From: Desulfarculus sp.
GTDB lineage: Bacteria; Desulfobacterota; Desulfarculia; Desulfarculales; Desulfarculaceae
Length of the DNA: 64,000 nucleotides
Assembly (NCBI GenBank): GCA_003605055.1
Contig: QZKP01000053.1
Location: forward strand, 1 to 64,000
Reading direction: 5' to 3'
Below the pieces are notes generated by a model. The model was not told the origin of the DNA, did not search any database, and saw only the letters and a list, made by a program, of their open reading frames with translations. This document shows positions 26,638-35,051 of this stretch, piece after piece. A program made the translations under genes and the position numbers. Each line of letters begins with the position of its first letter. Position 1 is the stretch's first letter.

Positions 26638-26904
26638 ATGCTTCGCTTGCGTTTTTTCCTTAACGAGCCCAGAGGCAAGACCTGAGGACTTTTTGAGGAG
26701 ATGCTGCCCAGGCTGGGCGGCATGGATGGCGTGGAAGTAGAAGTGGTCTCCAAGCCGCGCAAGGAATTCCAGAGCGAGGTCTATCGCCAAAGCGGCTTGC
26801 CGCCTGCCCCGGCGGTCATGATTGACGATGAGGTGGTGGCCCAAGGAGGTCCCATCACGGAGGAGCGGCTGCGCGAGCTGATAGCGGCTCGGCAAAGCGC
26901 TTAG
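26638..26904 (+). CDS. Thioredoxin-fold selenoprotein, second of a twin pair
   Basis: 88 residues, paralogous to the preceding protein: MLRLRFFLNEPRGKT-U-GLFEEMLPRLGG, with TGA at 26683-26685 as codon 16. The middle (VEVEVVSKPRKEFQSE) and cis-proline region (LPPAPAVMIDDEVVAQGG) align well with the first copy. The C-terminus is shorter. The protein has no cysteine at all, so Sec16 would be its only redox group. GGAG lies 7 bases before the ATG. Retention of an in-frame TGA at the same codon in two diverged copies is strong evidence against random nonsense mutation. Confidence 0.8.
26706..26718 (+). promoter_or_regulatory. Predicted SECIS hairpin of the second twin selenoprotein
   Basis: GCCCA (26706-26710) pairs with TGGGC (26714-26718) around a GGC loop 26-28 bases after the UGA, the same geometry as in the first copy. 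Part of the match follows from shared protein sequence (PRLG), so it is supportive and not independent proof. Confidence 0.45.
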
Positions 26905-26935
26905 CCGCGCCGAACCGGGAAACCGGAGGCCTCAC

Positions 26936-27658
26936 ATGAATGCACCAGAGGTGAAGGTGGGCCCCTCGGCTTATGATCGCTGGCGGGCCTCGGATCTTGG
27001 TGCGCTGACCGAAGAAATTGAGCACCGCCTGCTATGGGAAACGATCGGCGACCCCCGCCGAAGGCTTGTCCTGGACGTGGGCTGCGGCGACGGCCTTCTG
27101 GCGCGCCAGGCCAGCCGAATGGGGGCGAGGGTGGTGGGGCTGGACCCGGACCAGGCCATGTTGGCCGCCGCGGTCGCACATGGCGCCTCAGGGTTGGATG
27201 GGCCCTGGTGGGTGCGCGGCCGTGCGCAGCATTTGCCCATCAAGGATGCTTGTTGCGATCTGGTGGTGGCCGTGACCGTGCTCTGCTTCCTATCAGCTTC
27301 CGAGGCCCGCAAAGCAACGGCCGAGATGGCCAGGGTGCTCAGGCCCGGCGGGCGTTTGGTCCTGGGAGAACTGAGCCCCTACAGCATTTGGGCGGCAAGT
27401 CGAAGGGTACGGGGCTGGCTGGGATCCCGCTTGTGGCGCCGGGCCCGTTTCCACGGCCCGGCAGAGCTCAAAGGTCTGGCCCAGGAGGCAGGCCTTAAAG
27501 CGGAGAGCTTGCAGGGGGCGGTCTATTATCCTCCCTGGTGGTGGGCGGCCCGCCGGCTGGCGACCTGGGAGCGGGCGTTGTCGGCGGTCACCACCCTGGG
27601 CGCGGCCTTCTTGATCCTGGCGGCCTCCAAACCAAGGCGGCCCGCTGTTATCGGATAA
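26936..27658 (+). CDS. Class I SAM-dependent methyltransferase
   Basis: 240 residues with the Rossmann-like methyltransferase core: motif I LVLDVGCGDG (about 44-53), VVGLDPD after strand 2, and VLRPGGRLVLGELS (about 136-149). It belongs to the Methyltransf_11/UbiE-like group. Paired cysteines occur at AC-C in KDACCDLV (about 105-106), which ArsM would place differently; the three-Cys ArsM pattern is absent. The C-terminus has a hydrophobic stretch (SAVTTLGAAFLILAA), perhaps membrane-associated. Lying between the Sec proteins and the ArsC fusion, it may methylate a metalloid, but quinone or other substrates are possible. Confidence 0.75.
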   Translation: MNAPEVKVGPSAYDRWRASDLGALTEEIEHRLLWETIGDPRRRLVLDVGCGDGLLARQASRMGARVVGLDPDQAMLAAAVAHGASGLDGPWWVRGRAQHLPIKDACCDLVVAVTVLCFLSASEARKATAEMARVLRPGGRLVLGELSPYSIWAASRRVRGWLGSRLWRRARFHGPAELKGLAQEAGLKAESLQGAVYYPPWWWAARRLATWERALSAVTTLGAAFLILAASKPRRPAVIG

Positions 27659-27671
27659 AGAAGGAGGCCCC

Positions 27672-28847
27672 GTGTCTAATCAAGAAACTCCCCGGCGGAG
27701 ACGGTCCTGGTTGAGGATCGGTGCCTTGGCCGCGCTGGTGATAGGCGGGCTTGTGGGCCTCCGGGCCAGCGGCTTGTCCCAACATTTGAATTTGGAAAAC
27801 TTGCAGGGTCTTTCCCAAACCGTACGGGACTTGGGCTGGGTGGCGCCGCTGGCCTACGTGCTCTTGTGGGTGGTGGCCTGCCTGTTCTTCTTGCCCGGCC
27901 TGCCCGTCACCCTGCTGGGGGCGGCCGTATTCGGGGCCTGGTGGGGGATGCTGTGGGTGACCATTGGCGCCAACCTGGGGGCGGCTATGGCCTTCCTGGC
28001 CGCCCGCTATGCACTGCGGCCGTTGGTGGAGTCCTGGGCGGCCCAAAACAACCAGTTTCAAAAGATAGACCAGGGCGTGGCCCGCCACGGCTGGCGCATG
28101 GTCATGATCACGCGCCTGGTGCCGCTGTTTCCTTTCAACCTCCAGAATTACGCCTATGGCCTCACCAAGATACCCTTGCGCACCTTTGTGATAGTCAGCG
28201 TTATTTGCATGCTGCCGGCGACCGTAGCCTATTGCCTGGCCGGGGGGGCGCTGGTCAGCGGGCAAGGGGACATAAAAAGGACCTTGCTGTATTTCGCCGC
28301 CGCCGCGGTCTTTTTCGCCTTTGCCTCTTTGCTGCCCGGTTGGATAAAAAAACGCTACCTGAACGCCAGCGCCGCCGCGGGAGAAAAGATACCCGTCCTT
28401 CGGGAGGCCAGGCCTCCCATCAGGGTCCTGTTCGTCTGCGTCCACAACAGCGCCCGCAGCGTGATGGCCGAGCACTTCCTGCGAAGGCATGGCGGCACGA
28501 GTTTTCTGCCCGAGAGCGCCGGCTTCGAGCCGGGCGATGTCTTGCCCGCGGCCGTGGAGGCAATGAAGGAGATCGGCCTAGACATTTCTGCTCATAAAGC
28601 CCAAGGCGTGTATGAGCTGGCCGAGATGGGCAGAACCTACGATTACATCATTGCGGTTTGCAGCGACCTCCACGGGCATTGCCTGCCCGATTTTCCAGGG
28701 GCCAAGATTTTGCATTGGCCCTTCCCGGAGCCTTCAACCTTTGCGGGCTCCTGGGAAGAGAGGCTGGCCCGCACCCGAAACGTGCGGGATCAGATCCAGC
28801 AGGCCACGCTGAGATGGGCCGCGGAACAAAACCCCGCGCAAGGATGA
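27672..28847 (+). CDS. TVP38/TMEM64 membrane protein fused to ArsC-type phosphatase
   Basis: 391 residues from a GTG with AAGGAGG upstream. Residues 1-235 form a DedA-superfamily TVP38/TMEM64 domain (helices; FLPGLPVTLLGAAVFGAWWG, RLVPLFPFNLQNYAYGLTKI). Residues 248-391 form a low-molecular-weight phosphatase domain of the thioredoxin-coupled arsenate reductase kind: VLFVCVHNSARSVMAEHFL with Cys256, then Cys330 and Cys337 in VCSDLHGHC, then HWPFPEP. The three cysteines match the ArsC relay of reduction and disulfide shuttling. The fusion would tether arsenate reduction to a transport-like membrane domain, regenerated perhaps by the cluster's thiol/selenol proteins. Confidence 0.85.
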   Translation: MSNQETPRRRRSWLRIGALAALVIGGLVGLRASGLSQHLNLENLQGLSQTVRDLGWVAPLAYVLLWVVACLFFLPGLPVTLLGAAVFGAWWGMLWVTIGANLGAAMAFLAARYALRPLVESWAAQNNQFQKIDQGVARHGWRMVMITRLVPLFPFNLQNYAYGLTKIPLRTFVIVSVICMLPATVAYCLAGGALVSGQGDIKRTLLYFAAAAVFFAFASLLPGWIKKRYLNASAAAGEKIPVLREARPPIRVLFVCVHNSARSVMAEHFLRRHGGTSFLPESAGFEPGDVLPAAVEAMKEIGLDISAHKAQGVYELAEMGRTYDYIIAVCSDLHGHCLPDFPGAKILHWPFPEPSTFAGSWEERLARTRNVRDQIQQATLRWAAEQNPAQG

Positions 28848-28853
28848 AAGCCG

Positions 28854-29855
28854 GTGTCCTTGACCGCTCAGGTTCGGGCGCGAAGGTGGAACCAAGGCCC
28901 GGAGCCAGAACCCAACTCAAAGAACCTTAAGATGGCCAACCCGTCCTCAAAAGCTATCAGGACAAGAGTGGTCCAAGTCCTCAGCTACCTGGGCCTGGTT
29001 TACGCCGTCCTGGGCTGGTTGAACGAGGTCTGGCTTCACTGGGCCGACAGCGTATTCCTGAGCCACTACTCCGAGTACATGGCCATCGGGATCTTCGGCG
29101 TCTACAGGGTGGCGGTGGAGAAGAACCCCTACACCCGGAAGAGAATAGCCGTGCTGACGGCTATGGTGGTGGGCTTCTGGGGGCTGTTGCCCTATGTCTT
29201 TTCCCTGGCCGAGCCCGCCTGGGGATATTTCAGCGGCCGGGCTATCGTGGGGCGCTCGCTGCACATACCCATGACGCTCACCTTCCTGGTGTCCCTGGCC
29301 CTGGTCTTCCTGTTCGGACGCCGGGCGGTGTGCAGCTGGAATTGTCCCTGTGTGGGGACCAGGGACACCATGGGCGCGGCCTTCCGCAAACAAAGCATCA
29401 AATCCCGGACCGCCTGGAAGCTGAGGCACCTCAAGTGGGTATTGACCAGCGTCTATTTCGCCCTCTTCGCCCTGGTCTTTGTGCCCCTGCCCATCGTCAG
29501 GCCCATCATAGAGGGATTTTTGGGCCTGGTGGGCTTAATATACTTCGGTTCTTTTCTCTTCATACCCTTGACCGGCAACCGCAACTGGTGCCGCTGGCTC
29601 TGCCCCTATGGGGGCACCTTCGGCCTGCTGAACAAGGCCGGTTTTTATAAGATCAAAGCTGAGCCGGACAAGTGCGTGGCCTGCAAAAAGTGCGAACAGG
29701 AATGTGACATGGGCATTCCGGTGCAGCAACTGGTGCAGTCTAAAGGCGAGGTGAAGGTGGTGGACTGTGTGGGTTGTGGCCGTTGCGTGACCAATTGCCC
29801 CAAGGGCGTCCTGAGCTTTCATGATGTCAGGGATATTTTTAAAAGAGATGTCTAG
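28854..29855 (+). CDS. NapH-like membrane ferredoxin, long form
   Basis: 333 residues with about five transmembrane helices, CSWNCPC and CRWLCPYGG cytoplasmic motifs, and two C-terminal [4Fe-4S] sites (CVACKKCEQECDMGIP, CVGCGRCVTNCPKG). This is the NapH/4Fe-4S polyferredoxin plan, as in the shorter protein at 25417, and likely moves electrons across the membrane. The GTG start at 28854 has AAGGA overlapping the upstream stop. The first 26 residues look non-homologous, so ATG at 28932 (MANPSSK) may be the real start. It ends the selenoprotein cluster. Confidence 0.8.
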   Translation: MSLTAQVRARRWNQGPEPEPNSKNLKMANPSSKAIRTRVVQVLSYLGLVYAVLGWLNEVWLHWADSVFLSHYSEYMAIGIFGVYRVAVEKNPYTRKRIAVLTAMVVGFWGLLPYVFSLAEPAWGYFSGRAIVGRSLHIPMTLTFLVSLALVFLFGRRAVCSWNCPCVGTRDTMGAAFRKQSIKSRTAWKLRHLKWVLTSVYFALFALVFVPLPIVRPIIEGFLGLVGLIYFGSFLFIPLTGNRNWCRWLCPYGGTFGLLNKAGFYKIKAEPDKCVACKKCEQECDMGIPVQQLVQSKGEVKVVDCVGCGRCVTNCPKGVLSFHDVRDIFKRDV

Positions 29856-30030
29856 AGGTGAAACCTGCTTCAGGGAGGGCAACGACAAGACCTCACTTCA
29901 TCTTATAATGTCATAGAAAATATTGAGAGGTTATTCGTGATGTAATTTGTGCCATTTCACCTGCGCGTGTTAGGTCAGTTCATTAGTGCACACAGGGCCG
30001 GGCGGCCGGCCAGGCAGGGGAGGTTCAGGC
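29856..30030. other. AT-rich boundary between the selenoprotein cluster and the next gene
   Basis: 175 bases without a gene. It carries an 8-base inverted repeat AGGTGAAA (29856-29863) and TTTCACCT (29955-29962), about 90 bases apart, and an AT-rich tract between. Possibly a regulatory boundary or the remains of an insertion; nothing more can be said. Confidence 0.3.
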
Positions 30031-30885
30031 ATGGAGATAAAAACCGTGGCCGTGGTGGGCATGGGGACCATGGGCAGCCAGATCGGCATCGTCTGCGCGC
30101 GCGGCGGTTTTGCCACCTGCCTGCACGACCAGACCCCGGAGCGCGTGGCGCAGGGGCTGAGGAGCATAGAGGCCTTTGGGGCCGGCCAGATAAAAAAGGG
30201 CAAGGCCGACCAAGAAACTATGCAGGCCGCCCTGGGGCGCATCAGCACGCACACGGACCTGGCCGGCGCGGTGGCCCAGGCCGACCTGGTCATCGAGGCG
30301 GTGTACGAGGAGATAGAGGTGAAAAAGAGGCTCTTTAAGGAGCTGGACCGGCTCTGTGGGCCCCAGGCCATCCTGGCCAGCAACACCTCCACCCTCTGGA
30401 TCAGCGAGATCGCCGCGGCCACGGGCCGCCCGGACCGCTGCATCGGCGCCCACTTCCTGATCCCGGCCGCCCTGACCCCGCTGGTGGAGGTGGTGCGCGG
30501 CCTGGACACCTCGGAGGCCACCCACCAGACGATGGTGGATTTCCTGGGCCAGTGCGGCAAGGAGACGGTCACCGTGGCCGACTCGCCGGGCTTCGTGATC
30601 AACCGGCTGTATCTGCCCATGGTCAACGAGGCCTTCTGCGCCCTGGAGACGGGCCTGGCCACGGCCCAGGAGATAGATCGCAGCTGCACCCGGGGCCTGG
30701 GCCTGCCCCTGGGCCCCCTGGCCGCGGCCGACGCCTTTGGCCTGGACATACTGCTGGCCTGCATGAACACCTTTTACCGGGAGCTGGGGGACAAGTACCG
30801 GCCGGCCTCCCTGCTGGTCAAGCTGGTCAAGGCCGGGCACCTGGGCCGCAAGACCGGCCGGGGGGTGTACGACTACGGCGGGTAG
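30031..30885 (+). CDS. 3-hydroxyacyl-CoA dehydrogenase (Hbd/PaaH type)
   Basis: 284 residues of the NAD-dependent short hydroxyacyl-CoA dehydrogenase family. The N-terminal Rossmann motif is [34 protein letters not shown] follows at the catalytic region, and [14 protein letters not shown] opens the C-terminal dimer domain. In place of the usual catalytic His (IGxHFFNP) the sequence reads [10 protein letters not shown], where His is retained. The reaction is reversible oxidation of 3-hydroxyacyl-CoA to 3-oxoacyl-CoA in beta-oxidation-like pathways. ATG at 30031 is chosen because GGGGAGG lies 7 bases upstream. It stands alone, near a fatty-acid or aromatic transport/ligase operon. Confidence 0.88.
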   Translation: MEIKTVAVVGMGTMGSQIGIVCARGGFATCLHDQTPERVAQGLRSIEAFGAGQIKKGKADQETMQAALGRISTHTDLAGAVAQADLVIEAVYEEIEVKKRLFKELDRLCGPQAILASNTSTLWISEIAAATGRPDRCIGAHFLIPAALTPLVEVVRGLDTSEATHQTMVDFLGQCGKETVTVADSPGFVINRLYLPMVNEAFCALETGLATAQEIDRSCTRGLGLPLGPLAAADAFGLDILLACMNTFYRELGDKYRPASLLVKLVKAGHLGRKTGRGVYDYGG

Positions 30886-30918
30886 GGATCCAAGGGCCGC
30901 CCGCAGCAGTATTCGGCT

Positions 30919-32328
30919 CTATTGCTGGTTTGAACCCCCCAAATAGCGCATCAGATACAGCAACCGGCCGGACTCGGCCAGGGGCCTGGTTTGCACGACC
31001 TGGAAACAGCGGCCGAAGGCGGCCGCAAAGGCCTCCGGGCCCAGGTCGTGCAGTCCCGCCGCCTCCCGGTTGGCCAGCAGGCGCTGCGCCTGGGAGTCAT
31101 CGGGCGGGATGTACTCCACCACCAGCCAGCGGGCCAGGCGGGCCAGGAGTTCTGCGATGCGGCCGTAAGGCAGGTTGTTGCCGATGGCCAGGTGGTGCAC
31201 CAGGGCCAGGGCCAGGGCCGCGTCGGCCGGGCCCCGGGCGGCCAGGGAGTCGCGCTCGGCAAGGTCCCAGCCCAGGGCCGGGCTGGGGTTGTTCAGGTCC
31301 ATCACCAGGGGCAGGATGCGGCGCTCGCCGTCTTGTTGGCAGCGCCGGTAGTTCTGCTCCACCGCGGCCATGTCCAGGTCAAAGGAGACCACCAGCCCGG
31401 CCTGCTCGGCCGCCACCCGGCTGTAGCGCCCGGTGTTGCCTCCCAGGTCCCAGACCGTCTGCGGGGCGGCCTGAGCCAGCATATCGCGCACCAGCTCGGC
31501 CTTGTGCTGGGCCGCCCGCTCACTGTAGTTGGTGTCCTCATAGTAGGCGGCCCACTGGGTGCCCTGGGGCCGCCAGGAAAGCCCCCGCACGGCCCCGCGC
31601 AGGCTCTCCACTAGGCCCAGCATGGCCCGGCCGGAGAAGGCCTTGTCCTTGACTTCCACCTTGCGGCCGCCGAAGCGGGCCTGGCTCTTGGCGTGCAGCC
31701 CGATGTGCATCAGCAGGCCCGGCCGGAGCAGGGCCCGCCGGGGCAGGAGGGCCTGGGCCAGGTCCAGGGGCAGGCCCTCCAGGTGCAGCCGGGACAGGCG
31801 GCCCAGGCGCCAGTCCCTGAGGGCCATCAGGGCCAGGGGGGCCAGGAAGTGCCGGCAGAACTGCTGGTAGGCCACCCAGGGCCGGCCCTCCTGATAGCGT
31901 TCAAAGGACAGGGTGTCTATGAATCGGGGCCGGCCCTCCAGGAACTGGAGGTTGAAGGCGCTGGCGTCCTTGAGGCACAGGCCGCGGGCCAGGGCCCGTC
32001 GCTGCACCTCCAGGGTGGCCAGGGCCGCGTCCTTGAGCTGCCCGAAGCACCACTCGTAGGGATAGGAGACAAAGGGGACGGCCTGGGGCTGGATGACCTT
32101 GTAGGCCCCCGGCGCCAGGGCCAGCGCCAAGGGGGCCTCCTCATGGGGTATGAGCAGGCCGGCCTGGGCCAACTCCTGATACAGGCCCGAGGACAGCAGC
32201 AGGTCGTAGTCCGCGGCCCCGGCCTGATTCACCTGGCGGTAGACCGTGCCGCCGCGGGCGAAAACGAAGCCGGCCGGGTCCCGGAAGGAGGCCCCCAGGC
32301 GGCGGGGCCCAGAGGGGTTAGCCCCCAT
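30919..32328 (-). CDS. Two-part class I SAM-dependent methyltransferase
   Basis: 469 residues. The C-terminal half has a methyltransferase core (TVWDLGGNTGRYSRVAAEQAG, VVSFDLDMAAVEQNY). The N-terminal half (about 15-270) contains a large kinase-like or fold-unknown region, e.g. FVFARGGTVYRQVNQAGAADYDLLLSSGLYQEL and KDASAFNLQFLEGRPRFIDTLSFE. Homologues of this layout occur in envelope polysaccharide or lipid modification gene sets. It overlaps the preceding small-membrane-protein gene by 11 bases. The substrate is unknown. The ATG at 32328 avoids an unlikely Ser-rich extension. Confidence 0.75.
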   Translation of the reverse strand: MGANPSGPRRLGASFRDPAGFVFARGGTVYRQVNQAGAADYDLLLSSGLYQELAQAGLLIPHEEAPLALALAPGAYKVIQPQAVPFVSYPYEWCFGQLKDAALATLEVQRRALARGLCLKDASAFNLQFLEGRPRFIDTLSFERYQEGRPWVAYQQFCRHFLAPLALMALRDWRLGRLSRLHLEGLPLDLAQALLPRRALLRPGLLMHIGLHAKSQARFGGRKVEVKDKAFSGRAMLGLVESLRGAVRGLSWRPQGTQWAAYYEDTNYSERAAQHKAELVRDMLAQAAPQTVWDLGGNTGRYSRVAAEQAGLVVSFDLDMAAVEQNYRRCQQDGERRILPLVMDLNNPSPALGWDLAERDSLAARGPADAALALALVHHLAIGNNLPYGRIAELLARLARWLVVEYIPPDDSQAQRLLANREAAGLHDLGPEAFAAAFGRCFQVVQTRPLAESGRLLYLMRYLGGSNQQ

Positions 32329-32539
32329 GGCCGTCCTGATCCCTCTTGCGCTGGAAGAAGGACTTGAGGCGGCGCCATTGGGTCCTGAGGAAGAAGGCAC
32401 CACCCAGCAGGGAGGCGATGATGATCTGCAGGGCGTAGCTGCCCGCGCCCGGGTCCAGGTAGGCCCAGGCCGGGCGGGCCCAGATCAGGCCCAGGGCCAG
32501 GGCCAGGACGGACCATGTGCATTTGCGGCGCGCTGACAT
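32318..32539 (-). CDS. Small membrane protein with YLDPGAGS motif
   Basis: 73 residues: signal peptide (about 1-23, ARPAWA), then AYLDPGAGSYALQIIIASLLGGAFFLRTQWRRLKSFF, i.e. a conserved DPGxGS motif followed by one membrane helix and a basic tail. Proteins of this small family are commonly found next to methyltransferase and sulfatase-like genes; that is also the case here. The role is not established. ATG at 32539 has AGGGG 7 bases upstream. Confidence 0.7.
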   Translation of the reverse strand: MSARRKCTWSVLALALGLIWARPAWAYLDPGAGSYALQIIIASLLGGAFFLRTQWRRLKSFFQRKRDQDGHGG

Positions 32540-32588
32540 ACCCAAGCCCCTGCGATTCCGCCGAAACTCTGGATTGTTTTAAGATGCC

Positions 32589-32606
32589 CGGCCCCGAAGG
32601 GGGCCG
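32589..32606 (-). terminator. Hairpin after the sulfatase-like gene
   Basis: CGGCCCC and GGGGCCG arms close a 4-base loop (GAAG on the + strand). It lies 20 bases downstream of the sulfatase-like stop on the minus strand, followed by CATCTTAAAAC without a strong T run. Partial termination or mRNA stabilisation is likely. Confidence 0.35.
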
Positions 32607-32625
32607 ACCCAATTAAACCCGATAC

Positions 32626-34548
32626 TCAGCGAGCGGGCAAGCGCAAATGCCCCAAGGCGTAGCGCAGGTCTCCCTGGCTGGGCAGGACGCGCAGCCGCGT
32701 GAACCCCGCCGCGGCCGGGGGCACGGCCAGCCGGCGCAGCACCATGCCGGACTTGGGCCCGGCGGGCAGGCCGAGGGCGGCCAGCTCCCGGCCCCGGCCC
32801 CAGAAGACCAGACGGTAGGCGTCGTCGCCGTCCAGGGAGATTTCCAGCCAGGGTCCCTGCTGCGGCTGGTCAAAGACGATCTCCGCCCCGAAGCCCAGCA
32901 GCCGCAGGTTGCCCGGCGCGTTCCAGGCCGCACCCGCCCGGCCGGGCCGGTCCAGGCCGGAGCCCGCGTAGCGCACCAAGGGCCGGAAGGAGGCGTAGTC
33001 CGCCTCCAGGCGGTCCGTGACCCTGAGCAGGTTAAAGGGCGTGGGCAGGGCCGAGATGAAGCTCTCGTCGGGCAGCAGGGGCAGCTTGGCCCCCAGGTAG
33101 CGGTCCAGCACCACCCGGAAGCTGTTCACCGGCGAGATGCCGGGGTACAGGGCCGGGCCGCCCGAGCCGGGCAGGCGGTAGGCGCTCAGGATGGTCAGGC
33201 GCTCGGGCAGGAAGCTGCGCTCCAAGTGCTCCCAGTCCAGGGTGCTGCCCGGCCCGTGGTCGCCCTGCAGCAGGATGGCCACCGGCCGGGGGCTGGCGGC
33301 CAGGATGCGGTCTATCACCTGCAGGATGCGGGCCCGCAGGTAGAGCACCTGGTCGCGGTAGCCGGCCACGTACTCCCGCCGCAGCCCCTCCTGGCCGGCC
33401 ACCCGCGAGCTGCCGTCGGCCCAGCCCACCTGGCCCCCCACCACCCGGGGCTGGCCCTGGGGCCCCAGCAAAAAGGGCGGGTGGGGGCTGAGCAGGTGGG
33501 CGAAGACGAAGACGGGCCGGGGCTCCGCGGCCGGGCCGGGCAGGCGCTCCAGCACCCACAGGATGCGGCGGCGCATGCGGTCGGCCTGGGCCGCGTGCAT
33601 GCCCAGCAGGTCCAGCACCGGCTCCAGCAGGCTGTTGCGGATGAGCAGGTCCTGGAACTCGCTGATGCCCCCGAAGTACTGGTCCGCCTGGCGCAGCTCG
33701 GTCTCCGGGCAGCCCGAGGGGAAGGCCACGATGCGGTAGCCGTGGGCCCTGAGCTGCGGGAACAGGCGGTTGTCCTTGATCATCTTGACTAACAGCGCCC
33801 GCCGGGCCGACTGCGGGGCCGGCAGTTCCGCCACCTGGTCCAGATAGGTGTAGTTCAGGGAGCTGGCCAGGGCCAGGTTGGTCTGGGCGTAGTTGGCCCG
33901 GGCCTGCGCGGCCACGTAAAAGCCGCGTTGCTCTAAGGCCCGGGTGAATTCCTGGCCGTCCAGGCCGTAGATGTCGCGCAGAATGTCCGCGCGGCCCATG
34001 CCGTCCAAAACGATGTAGTAGATGTGGGGCAAGGAGGCCTGGGCCGCGGCCGGGGCCCTGGGGGCCGTCTGCGGCGCGGCCGGCGGGGCCAGGGAGGGCG
34101 CGGCCAGCTCCTGGTAGGCGATGCCGCCCACCTGCAGCAGCACCAGGATGGCCCCCACTACGTTCAGGAAGCGGTTGACCGGGGTCAGGTCGCGCCGGAG
34201 CAAGGCCAGGGGCAGGCCCCCGGCGATGAAGGCGGCCAGCCACCAGCGCAGAAGCTGGGCCGAGTCCAGCCCGCCCACCGCGTCCTCGCCCCAGAGGGCC
34301 TTGACGCCCTCCAGGACCGGGCCCAGGGCGAAGAACAACACGATGCCCAGGGACAGGATCAGGTAGGCCTTGGGCCGGTGGCGGAAAGCCAGCCCCACCG
34401 CCAGCATCAGCAGCAAGGACCCGCCCAGGGCCAGGGCCAGGGGCAGCAGGAGCTGGCCCAGAGAGAGGTAGGCCACGTTCTGGGAGAAATAGAACAGGAC
34501 CGGGAAGCAGGCCCAGAGCAGGGGATGGTACACGCGCGGACGGGGCAA
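32626..34548 (-). CDS. Membrane-bound sulfatase-like / alkaline-phosphatase-superfamily hydrolase
   Basis: About 640 residues. Five hydrophobic segments (to about residue 150) precede an extracytoplasmic hydrolase domain: HIYYIVLDGMGRADILRDIYGLDG near the metal site, FVFAHLLSPHPPFLLG and ILLQGDHGPGST. This matches LTA-synthase or sulfatase-like proteins that transfer or cleave phosphate or sulfate groups on surface glycans or lipids. The canonical Cys/Ser-xPxR sulfatase motif is not seen; Thr in the QTNLALASS segment may be the nucleophile. The TTG at 34548 has GAGGAG 6 bases upstream; TTG at 34614 is in frame. Confidence 0.7.
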   Translation of the reverse strand: MPRPRVYHPLLWACFPVLFYFSQNVAYLSLGQLLLPLALALGGSLLLMLAVGLAFRHRPKAYLILSLGIVLFFALGPVLEGVKALWGEDAVGGLDSAQLLRWWLAAFIAGGLPLALLRRDLTPVNRFLNVVGAILVLLQVGGIAYQELAAPSLAPPAAPQTAPRAPAAAQASLPHIYYIVLDGMGRADILRDIYGLDGQEFTRALEQRGFYVAAQARANYAQTNLALASSLNYTYLDQVAELPAPQSARRALLVKMIKDNRLFPQLRAHGYRIVAFPSGCPETELRQADQYFGGISEFQDLLIRNSLLEPVLDLLGMHAAQADRMRRRILWVLERLPGPAAEPRPVFVFAHLLSPHPPFLLGPQGQPRVVGGQVGWADGSSRVAGQEGLRREYVAGYRDQVLYLRARILQVIDRILAASPRPVAILLQGDHGPGSTLDWEHLERSFLPERLTILSAYRLPGSGGPALYPGISPVNSFRVVLDRYLGAKLPLLPDESFISALPTPFNLLRVTDRLEADYASFRPLVRYAGSGLDRPGRAGAAWNAPGNLRLLGFGAEIVFDQPQQGPWLEISLDGDDAYRLVFWGRGRELAALGLPAGPKSGMVLRRLAVPPAAAGFTRLRVLPSQGDLRYALGHLRLPAR

Positions 34549-35051
34549 GAGGCGCTCCTCGCTGGCAAGGCGGGCAGATGCCCTATTGGTACCACCAGCG
34601 GCCCGGCTTGGCAAAGGGGCGGGCCCCCCCTGACCTGAATCCGGACTTGGCCGGGGCCTGGCAAGGGATTGACTCTGGGGGCGCCATTATTCTATAAATG
34701 ACATTCGACGTCGGGACTGAGTGCCATAACTAGCGGATTTTTAGTGCCTTAGAGCAAGGGTTCCCCGGGGCCCGGCAGCGGCCGCCGGAGTCCTTGAGCG
34801 CAGGCGGGCGGCCCCTCCCGGCTTAGGAGCGCCGCCGCCAGGCGGATTGCTGGTCAGGCCGGGCCCAGGGCCAATTCCCCCTGACCCACGCGGCCTTGAG
34901 CGGATAAACCCTGCGCCTGTTGACCTGTGCATGCCGATGCCCTTGCGCCATACCCCGGGAGGGGGCCCCAGGCGGCCCAACTGGGGAGGCCTAACAGAAA
35001 CAGCCGCCCCGGGCCCCTGGCCTCCTGCCAGCCGGGCGGACCTGAGGTGAG
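34549..35051. other. Divergent intergenic region between the sulfatase-like gene and livG
   Basis: Non-coding in the part outside the alternative sulfatase start. It contains the promoter at 34669-34698 facing livG, then about 350 bases of GC-rich leader before 35052 with no convincing gene. The palindrome CGACGTCG is near 34710. The leader has several GC-rich inverted stretches but no riboswitch I recognise. Confidence 0.4.
34669..34698 (+). promoter_or_regulatory. Sigma70-type promoter upstream of the liv operon
   Basis: TTGACT (34669-34674) and TATAAA (34693-34698) with an 18-base spacer. It predicts a leader of about 346 bases before livG. It is the only good promoter match in this region. 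Confidence 0.5.
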
